Source: Streptomyces hiroshimensis (GTDB lineage Bacteria; Actinomycetota; Actinomycetes; Streptomycetales; Streptomycetaceae). Taken from it: 64,000 nt of DNA. The notes beneath the pieces were generated by a model that saw nothing but the letters and a program-made list of their open reading frames with translations, was not told the origin of the DNA and made no database searches. Positions within the stretch are counted from its first letter, which is position 1. Each line of letters begins with the position of its first letter. The translations under genes and the position numbers were made by a program. The DNA lies in the NCBI RefSeq assembly GCF_014650335.1, contig NZ_BMUT01000021.1, positions 36,034 to 100,033 on the forward strand, written 5' to 3'. This document shows positions 59,105-64,000 of this stretch, one piece after another.

Positions 59105-60151
59105 TCACTTCTGGCCGCGGCCGGCAGGCAGTGCCGCGGCGATCCGGTCGACGGTACGGGCAAGGGTCTCGGGCGGCAGCAGCCCGGGCCCTCGGCTGCG
59201 CGCATAGTCCTCGAAGGCCCCCGCGGTGCTGTAGCGCGGGTCGAAGCCGAGGGTCTCGCGCATCTGGGTGGTCCGGACGACCCGCCCGTGGGTGAGGAGC
59301 CGGATCTGCTCGGGCGAGAAGTCCGTCACGCCGACCGAACGCAGAGCGGAGCCGACCCAGGTGACGGTCGGCAGGAAGAAGGGGAGCGTGGGACGCCCGA
59401 GGCGGCGGGCCGCCTGCGAGAGCAGCAGCACCCCGTCACCCGCGACGTTGAAGGTGCCGCTGTTGAGCGTGCCTCTGCGCGGCTCGCCCGAGGCGATCCG
59501 CAGCACCTCGATCACATCGTCCTCATGGACGAACTGCAACCGGGGGTCGAAGCCGAGCACGGTGGGCAGGACGGGCAGCGCGAAGTACTCCGCGAGCGGC
59601 GAGTCGGCGCAGGGCCCGAGGATGTTCGCGAAGCGCAGCACGCACACGGCCACGTCGGGCCGGCGCCGGGCGAAGCCGCGCACATAGCCCTCGACCTCCA
59701 CCACGTCCTTGGCGAAGCCACCGCTGGGCAGCGACTTGGGCGGGGTGGTCTCGGTGAAGATCGCGGGATCGCGTGGCGCGGATCCGTAGACATTGGTGCT
59801 GGACTTGACCACCAGGCGCTTGACCGAGGGCGTCTTCTGGCAGGCGCCGAGCAGCTGCATCGTGCCGATGACGTTGGTTTCCTTGACCGAGGCCCGGCTG
59901 CCGCGCTTGCCCAGCGGGGTGCCGTTCACATCCATGTGGACCACCGTGTCCACAGCGTGTTCGGCCAGAACGCGTGCGATCCGGGGATGGCGGATGTCCG
60001 CCCGTACGAAATCGGCCCCGCCCAGATGGTGTGCGGGTGGCACCGCGTCCACCCCGATCACCCGGTCCACGTCGGGCTCGCGCTGGATGCGGCGGACGAA
60101 CCGGCCCCCCAGCTGCCGTGCGACTCCGGTGACGAGCACGACCTTGCCCAA
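59105..60151 (-). CDS. NAD-dependent epimerase/dehydratase (extended SDR)
   Basis: A 348-residue extended short-chain dehydrogenase. The cofactor motif is VLVTGVARQLGGRF (GxxxxxGG form), with DAVDTVVHMD-type strand, KSSTNVYGSAPRDP, and a G-F-A-K-D element at the expected YxxxK position (Tyr replaced: SGGFAKDVVEVEGYV). The catalytic Tyr therefore looks lost or shifted, so it may be a non-standard or non-catalytic member. LRFANILGPCADSPL and QFVHEDDVIEVL are typical. TTG 60151 follows AAGG by 8 bases. Upstream partner of the acyltransferase. Confidence 0.87.
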   Translation of the reverse strand: MGKVVLVTGVARQLGGRFVRRIQREPDVDRVIGVDAVPPAHHLGGADFVRADIRHPRIARVLAEHAVDTVVHMDVNGTPLGKRGSRASVKETNVIGTMQLLGACQKTPSVKRLVVKSSTNVYGSAPRDPAIFTETTPPKSLPSGGFAKDVVEVEGYVRGFARRRPDVAVCVLRFANILGPCADSPLAEYFALPVLPTVLGFDPRLQFVHEDDVIEVLRIASGEPRRGTLNSGTFNVAGDGVLLLSQAARRLGRPTLPFFLPTVTWVGSALRSVGVTDFSPEQIRLLTHGRVVRTTQMRETLGFDPRYSTAGAFEDYARSRGPGLLPPETLARTVDRIAAALPAGRGQK

Positions 60152-60360
60152 GATCAGCGCCTTCCTTCTGCCACGATCCGCCCACGATCACCCATGAGTG
60201 GTGCTGCCGCGGCCACCGTAGCGGGTCGTTGTTGCGCTGTGATGACCGGCCGATGCGCGGAGCTACATTTCAAGCCGTAGCCGAGGCTTCACTCGCTGCA
60301 ACCCGTCCACAACCCGGCCGCACCCCGTCTGCAACGCACCGCAGCCTGCCCGCAACGCAC

Positions 60361-60396
60361 CGCAGCCCTCCCACCATGATCGGTGGGAGGGCTGCG
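60361..60396 (-). terminator. Terminator after the bS22 gene
   Basis: CGCAGCCCTCCCACC (60361-60375) pairs perfectly with 60382-60396 around ATGATC, 23 bases downstream of the bS22 stop on the minus strand. Confidence 0.8.
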
Positions 60397-60419
60397 GGAC
60401 GAGCACAGCGGCGTGCTGC

Positions 60420-60518
60420 TTACTTCTTGTTGCGACGCTGAACGCGCGTGCGCTTGAGCAGCTTGCGGTGCTTCTTCTTGGCCATCCGCTTACGCCGCTT
60501 CTTGATAACAGAGCCCAC
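60420..60518 (-). CDS. 30S ribosomal protein bS22 (AURKAIP1/COX24-domain mini protein)
   Basis: A 32-residue, extremely basic protein, MGSVIKKRRKRMAKKKHRKL followed by LKRTRVQRRNKK. This corresponds to the actinobacterial small-subunit protein bS22 seen in mycobacterial ribosome structures and related to the COX24/AURKAIP1 domain. The frame runs GTG 60518 to TAA 60420 and is followed by a strong hairpin terminator. It is too short for usual gene finding. It lies between the epimerase and bdtA genes on the same strand. Confidence 0.93.
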   Translation of the reverse strand: MGSVIKKRRKRMAKKKHRKLLKRTRVQRRNKK

Positions 60519-60628
60519 GACTACCCTCGCTTACATCGATTCACTCGGTGCGGGGCGTCCGAGCCCACACGACCTACATCGGGCCAGCCTACCCGGCACC
60601 GGGCGATCAGCGTAATCCAGGGCCCCCG

Positions 60629-60838
60629 TCAGGCTGTTTCCACCCCCACGTAGGACTCTCGGAGGTACTCGTGCACCGCTTGCTCCGGGACCCGGAACGA
60701 CCTGCCCACCCTGATCGCCGGCAGATGACCGCTGTGCACCAAGCGGTACACGGTCATCTTGGACACTCGCATCACCGAGGCGACTTCCGCCACGGTCAGG
60801 AACACGACCTCGTTGAGAGGCCTCTGGTCAGCAGCCAT
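60629..60838 (-). CDS. bdtA: Excisionase/MerR-type small DNA-binding protein (BdtA)
   Basis: A 69-residue single-domain DNA-binding protein. The helix-turn-helix is LTVAEVASVMRVSKMTVYRLVHSG and the wing is HLPAIRVGRSFRVPEQAVHEYL, the layout of excisionase-family and BldC-like proteins. In Streptomyces coelicolor the equivalent gene near bldN is bdtA, named as a BldD target (from memory). A split BldD-type site, AGTGA-N18-TCACC, lies about 50-75 bases upstream here. ATG 60838 starts MAADQRPLNEVV. The role in development is not established. Confidence 0.88.
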   Translation of the reverse strand: MAADQRPLNEVVFLTVAEVASVMRVSKMTVYRLVHSGHLPAIRVGRSFRVPEQAVHEYLRESYVGVETA

Positions 60839-60884
60839 GACACACCTGAACCTTCCGCACATGACGCGCACCGGCTTCCCCTCC

Positions 60885-60912
60885 GGTGACTCCTCGTCGC
60901 TGCGCGCTCACT
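60885..60912 (-). promoter_or_regulatory. BldD-type binding site upstream of bdtA
   Basis: Read on the minus strand: AGTGA (60912-60908), 18 bases, TCACC (60889-60885), matching the early BldD consensus AGTGA-(n)-TCACC exactly. TGAC-TCCTC-GTCG at 60887-60899 also fits the later core TNAC-N5-GTNA at 7 of 8 fixed-type positions. Confidence 0.6.
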
Positions 60913-60966
60913 CCCCAGGTTAGGGGCGGGTGATGCGAGTGGGGAAGAGGAGCAGCCATCGGCCGC

Positions 60967-61842
60967 CTACTGTGACAGACACGCTCGATTGAGTACATAG
61001 CGAGTAAGCGGTCGGTAGTAATCAGACCGCACAGTGTCATCAAGCGGAACGACGACGGACACCCGCCCCTCCGCCTGGCCGACGAACGGCGCGGGGTCGT
61101 CCGCATCCGCCAGGCCGAGGGCCTCAATACCCAGCTGACCTGCCCCGCAGACCCAGCCGTGGTCCCCGATGACCATCGCCGGAAGCGGCCCGTCACCGTC
61201 CATCGCCGCACCCAGGGCCACCCGAAGCGGGAGCGGAGAATGCGTATGTACGCCGGGCTCACTTCCACACCCACGCGCGCCGGGTTCACGCACCAGCGCG
61301 ACGCCTCGAACGTAGTCCAGGTTGTAGGTGCGTACCCCGAACCGGGTCGTTATGTCGACACTTCGACCCTGCGCCGGGCGGAGGACAGTGCATCCCGCCG
61401 CCGAGAGACCGGCGGCCAAGGAAGCGTAGAAGCCCAGGAGCCGGTGCGGGTGACCGGTGCCGATCAGCACCGGTGCGGCGGCCGCGGCCACTGCGGCGAG
61501 CCGGTCCGCAAAGGCACTCAGTGCCACGATCGTACGGTCGGGGTCGATGACATCCTGCCCCGAAGTGTGGCCGGGATCGGCCGAAACCCCGCACTTGCGG
61601 CCCATCAGTTGCAACAAGTCCCCCAGCCGCCAGTCCCGTTCGGGCTCCAGCCCGAGCAACGCCCGGGGATCCCCGGCCACGAACATCCGATAGCGGCTCA
61701 GACTCCGTTCCCTGGAGGTGGATACGACACCGGCGATACGGGAGCGAAGGAGGTGACTGCGGAGGGAACGTTGAGCACAGGACTCGCAGGACTGGCAGGA
61801 CTGGCAGGACTCGCAGGACTGGGCGGGGAGCTCGGTCAGCAC
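60967..61842 (-). CDS. Conserved actinobacterial protein annotated as a phosphatase family, with Cys-rich repeat start
   Basis: A 291-residue cytosolic protein. Conserved-looking blocks are SLRSHLLRSRIAGVVSTSRE, CGVSADPGHTSGQDVIDPDRT, LIGTGHPHRLLGFYASLA, RFGVRTYNLDYVRGVALV and VIGDHGWVCGAGQLGIEALGLADADDPAPF (in part), ending TRYVLNRACLSQ. The family is usually named phosphatase in Streptomyces genomes, but no classical phosphatase motif is visible, so the activity is unsure. The first 25 residues are SCQ/SCE triplets encoded by a 9-bp x5 tandem repeat. GTG 61842 is the only reasonable start; its ribosome site is poor. It reads in the same direction as bdtA and acuC-like genes. Confidence 0.78.
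   Translation of the reverse strand: MLTELPAQSCESCQSCQSCESCAQRSLRSHLLRSRIAGVVSTSRERSLSRYRMFVAGDPRALLGLEPERDWRLGDLLQLMGRKCGVSADPGHTSGQDVIDPDRTIVALSAFADRLAAVAAAAAPVLIGTGHPHRLLGFYASLAAGLSAAGCTVLRPAQGRSVDITTRFGVRTYNLDYVRGVALVREPGARGCGSEPGVHTHSPLPLRVALGAAMDGDGPLPAMVIGDHGWVCGAGQLGIEALGLADADDPAPFVGQAEGRVSVVVPLDDTVRSDYYRPLTRYVLNRACLSQ
61778..61822 (-). repeat. 9-bp tandem repeat, five copies, inside the N-terminus of the phosphatase-family gene
   Basis: Five copies of CAGGACT(C/G)G on the plus strand, encoding repeated Ser-Cys-Gln/Glu on the minus strand. The period is a multiple of three, so copy changes keep the frame. Confidence 0.9.
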
Positions 61843-61989
61843 GGTTCCGATGCTGACGGAACCGCCCCTGAGCCGAAGGGGATTCGCGCAGGGATCCCAC
61901 GGTCGGCCTAACGGCCTGCGTGACGTGGCGAGGACCGTGTGACGCGGCAGGAACTGTGGGATGTGGGACGGCCCGTGTGACGCAGCGTC

Positions 61990-63162
61990 TTACGGAAGCA
62001 GGCCGTGCGCCGGGAACACCGCCCGCCGCGTCGCGAGGATCGACTGGTCGAGCCGGTCCCCCGGGTCGTACCCCGAATCCGTGAAGTCCTTCCACTCGGG
62101 GTGACGCCCGTCCGTCATCCGGTGCGGCCCCAACTGCCTCGTGCGACGGAACACTTCGGCCCGCCACTCCTCCGGCACGGCACTCCCGGGAGCCACCGGC
62201 GCCCCGGCGGCGATCGCCACGAGATGGGCCCACGAGCGCGGCACCACGTCGACCACCGCGTACCCGCCGCCGCCCAGGGCCACCCACCGCCCCTCCGCGT
62301 GCTCGTGTGCCAGCGCGTGACAGGCCTCGGCCGCCGTCCGCTGGGCGTCCAGCGACACCGCCAGATGGGCCAGCGGGTCCTCGAAGTGCGTGTCGGCGCC
62401 GTGCTGCGTCACCAGCACCTGGGGGCGGAAGGCTGCCAGCAGCTCCGGCACCACCGCGTGGAAGGCTCGCAGCCATCCCGCGTCGCCCGTCCCCGCCGGC
62501 AGCGCCACATTGACGGCACTGCCCTCGGCGCCCGGCCCACCGGTCTCCTGGGGCCAGCCGGTCTGCGGGAAGAGCGTGCTCGGGTGCTCGTGGAGAGAGA
62601 TGGTGAGGACGCGCGGGTCCTCCCAGAAGGCCGCCTGGACGCCGTCGCCGTGGTGCACGTCCACATCGATGTACGCGACCCGCTCGGCCCCCAGCTCCAG
62701 CAGCCGGGCCACGGCGAGGGCCGCGTCGTTGTACACACAGAACCCGGAGGCCGCGCCCGGCATCGCATGGTGCAGCCCGCCGGCGAAGTTCACCGCGTGC
62801 AGAGCCTCCCCGCGCCATACGGATTCCGCGGCGCCCACCGACTGCCCGGCGATCAGCGCCGACGCATCGTGCATGGCCGGGAAGGCCGGGACGTCCGGGG
62901 TCCCCAGGCCGTACGAGCCGTCGGCGGAGGCCGGGTCGGCGGACGCGGCACGCACGGCGGCGATGTAGTCCTCGCGGTGCACCAGACGCAGGGTGGAATC
63001 CCCGGCGGGCCGGGCGGCCGTGACGCGCAGGGCCCGGTCCAGCCCCAGCGCCTCGACCAGCCGCATGGTGAGCGCGAGCCGCACCGGATCCATGGGGTGA
63101 CCGGGCCCGAAGTCATAGCCCGTTACCGCCTCGTCCCACATCAACTGCGCACGGCCGCTCAT
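61990..63162 (-). CDS. Histone-deacetylase-family protein, AcuC-like
   Basis: A 390-residue zinc deacetylase of the AcuC/HDAC superfamily. The active-site His pair is in NFAGGLHHAMPG, and the metal ligands in YIDVDVHHGDGVQAAFW and LVTQHGADTHFEDPL; SLHEHPSTLFPQTG and the GGGGY motif complete the site. AcuC proteins deacetylate proteins such as acetyl-CoA synthetase; other targets are possible. ATG 63162 begins MSGRAQLMWDEAV as in relatives; GTG 63171 would add three residues. It reads in the same direction as the HAD gene 100 bases upstream. Confidence 0.92.
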   Translation of the reverse strand: MSGRAQLMWDEAVTGYDFGPGHPMDPVRLALTMRLVEALGLDRALRVTAARPAGDSTLRLVHREDYIAAVRAASADPASADGSYGLGTPDVPAFPAMHDASALIAGQSVGAAESVWRGEALHAVNFAGGLHHAMPGAASGFCVYNDAALAVARLLELGAERVAYIDVDVHHGDGVQAAFWEDPRVLTISLHEHPSTLFPQTGWPQETGGPGAEGSAVNVALPAGTGDAGWLRAFHAVVPELLAAFRPQVLVTQHGADTHFEDPLAHLAVSLDAQRTAAEACHALAHEHAEGRWVALGGGGYAVVDVVPRSWAHLVAIAAGAPVAPGSAVPEEWRAEVFRRTRQLGPHRMTDGRHPEWKDFTDSGYDPGDRLDQSILATRRAVFPAHGLLP

Positions 63163-63261
63163 GAGCGTCACCGTAATGGATGGCGCGGACGGGAATCAGA
63201 GGGGGACCGGACGAGGAGCGTGCGCGGATCGGGCAAGGAGCATGCACGGATCAGGCGAGGA

Positions 63262-63915
63262 TCAGGCGAGGAGTTGAGGAAGTTCCGCCATCGCGCCGAA
63301 CAGCCCGTTGACGCCGGCCTCGGTCAGCCGCTCCGCAGGAGTCATACCGGTGTAACCGTAGACATCCATACCGGCGGCGCGCGCAGCCTGGACCCCGAGC
63401 GGGCTGTCCTCGACGACAACACAGCGGGCGGGTTCGACACCCATGGAACGGGCGGCGTGGAGAAAGAGGTCGGGGGTCGGCTTGCCCCTGCCGACGTCCT
63501 CCGCGCTGAAAATCCAGGATTCCTCGAACCATTCGTCCAGGCCGGTGCGGGCATGGCCGACCCGGATCCGCTCGTGGGTCCCGGAGGAGGCGACGCAGTA
63601 CGGAATGCCGGAGGCCACCAGATACTCGAGGACCTCCGCGGCACCCTTTATGGGCTGCAGCTCGCGGTCGAATGCTTCGAAGATGCGGGAGTGCAGGGTG
63701 GTGTCGAAGTCGGCGGGCAGCTGCCGGCCGGTGCGTTCGAGCACCAGGTCGTGAATGCGGTGCACGGCGGAGCCCATGTAGTCCCGGATGGATTCCTCGT
63801 ACGTGGTGGGGTGCCCGAGTTCGGTGAGGTAGGCGGCGAGGACCCGGTTGGAGATCGGTTCGCTGTCGACGAGCACACCGTCGTTGTCGAAGATGACGAG
63901 GTCATAGCGCATCAT
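63262..63915 (-). CDS. HAD-superfamily hydrolase, beta-phosphoglucomutase/phosphatase type
   Basis: A 217-residue HAD hydrolase with motif I LVIFDNDGVLVDSEP (Asp10, Asp12), motif II in YCVASSGTHERI (Ser), and motif III/IV in GRGKPTPDLFLHAARSMG with VVVEDSPLGVQAARAAGM. The cap is the alpha-helical type following motif I. It most resembles small-molecule sugar-phosphate phosphatases; substrate unknown. ATG 63915 has GGGTGACG upstream. A strong leftward-reading hairpin lies upstream, ending the transcript of a gene outside the window. Confidence 0.93.
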   Translation of the reverse strand: MMRYDLVIFDNDGVLVDSEPISNRVLAAYLTELGHPTTYEESIRDYMGSAVHRIHDLVLERTGRQLPADFDTTLHSRIFEAFDRELQPIKGAAEVLEYLVASGIPYCVASSGTHERIRVGHARTGLDEWFEESWIFSAEDVGRGKPTPDLFLHAARSMGVEPARCVVVEDSPLGVQAARAAGMDVYGYTGMTPAERLTEAGVNGLFGAMAELPQLLA

Positions 63916-63941
63916 GACGTCACCCTAGAGGTCCGGAACGC

Positions 63942-63985
63942 AAAAATGCCTCAGGCCCCGAGTGATAACACTCGGGGCCTGAGGC
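63942..63985 (-). terminator. Terminator of a leftward gene beyond the right edge
   Basis: Perfect 17-bp arms (63948-63964, 63969-63985) with loop ATAA. On the minus strand the stem is followed by ATTTTTG, a good T tract, so it terminates a transcript entering from the right. Confidence 0.85.
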
Positions 63986-64000
63986 TGAAAAATTGTTCGG

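Noticed and set aside
57985..59205. 406-codon minus frame ending inside the rsbN terminator
   Set aside because: Overlaps the PlsC-like gene in another frame; its ending QRRSVFF arises from the duplicated gene-end sequence in the terminator, not from a real protein.

Overview
The window is high-GC actinobacterial chromosome, almost certainly Streptomyces or a close relative. The support is: strong G/C preference at third codon positions, GTG and TTG starts, many Tat/lipoprotein exports, GAF-ANTAR and STAS/HATPase regulators, an archaeal-type class I lysyl-tRNA synthetase, the developmental sigma factor BldN with its anti-sigma RsbN, the BldD-target-type small DNA-binding protein BdtA, and the actinobacterial mini ribosomal protein bS22. 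No insertion sequence, prophage, CRISPR array, tRNA or rRNA was seen. This looks like core chromosome, and the unusual features are mostly in the spaces between genes.

Region by region. (1) 1-9.4 kb: menaquinone metabolism. It holds a MenJ-like reductase (partial), menG, an amidohydrolase-like relic next to mqnC, mqnC and mqnA, with a Ser/Thr kinase, a secreted esterase and a cold-shock gene between them. (2) 9.5-18.4 kb: lipid use. Two long-chain acyl-CoA ligases, an AraC-type regulator, a secreted lipase, a TetR regulator with a clear palindromic operator, and a dicarboxylate symporter. (3) 18.7-24.6 kb: the rest of the local futalosine menaquinone genes: mqnE, an Lrp/AsnC regulator, ubiX, ubiA-type mqnP and ubiD-type mqnL. 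(4) 24.9-35.7 kb: a Tat-exported phospholipase C-like protein, then cytochrome c maturation (resA-ccdA-resB-ccsB), a polysaccharide deacetylase-like lipoprotein, a histidine phosphatase and hemL. (5) 35.7-43 kb: GAF-ANTAR/STAS signalling genes, small metabolic genes, RtcB and two DUF3558-type lipoproteins. (6) 43.2-53.5 kb: lysS and argS, then the leftward redox-controlled haem operon rex-hemA-hemC-cobA/hemD-hemB. (7) 53.8-64 kb: glutaredoxin, HAD phosphatase, bldN-rsbN, acyltransferase, epimerase, bS22, bdtA, a putative phosphatase, an AcuC-like deacetylase and a HAD hydrolase.

The common thread is respiration: menaquinone synthesis, haem synthesis (hemL, hemA, hemC, hemD, hemB), cytochrome c assembly and the NADH/NAD sensor Rex all lie within 53 kb. 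mqnB and mqnD are not in the window, so the futalosine pathway is completed elsewhere. Regulatory sites that can be read directly are a Rex operator overlapping the rex-hem promoter, a BldN-type promoter in front of rsbN, a BldD-type split site in front of bdtA, and a TetR operator.

The least explained signal is a set of short intergenic tandem arrays whose units are 7, 14 or 21 bp. Two separate 14-bp x4 arrays begin on or next to the stop codon of an exported-protein gene. There are also two families of dispersed intergenic repeats. Family functions and comparisons with Streptomyces coelicolor come from memory, not from a search.
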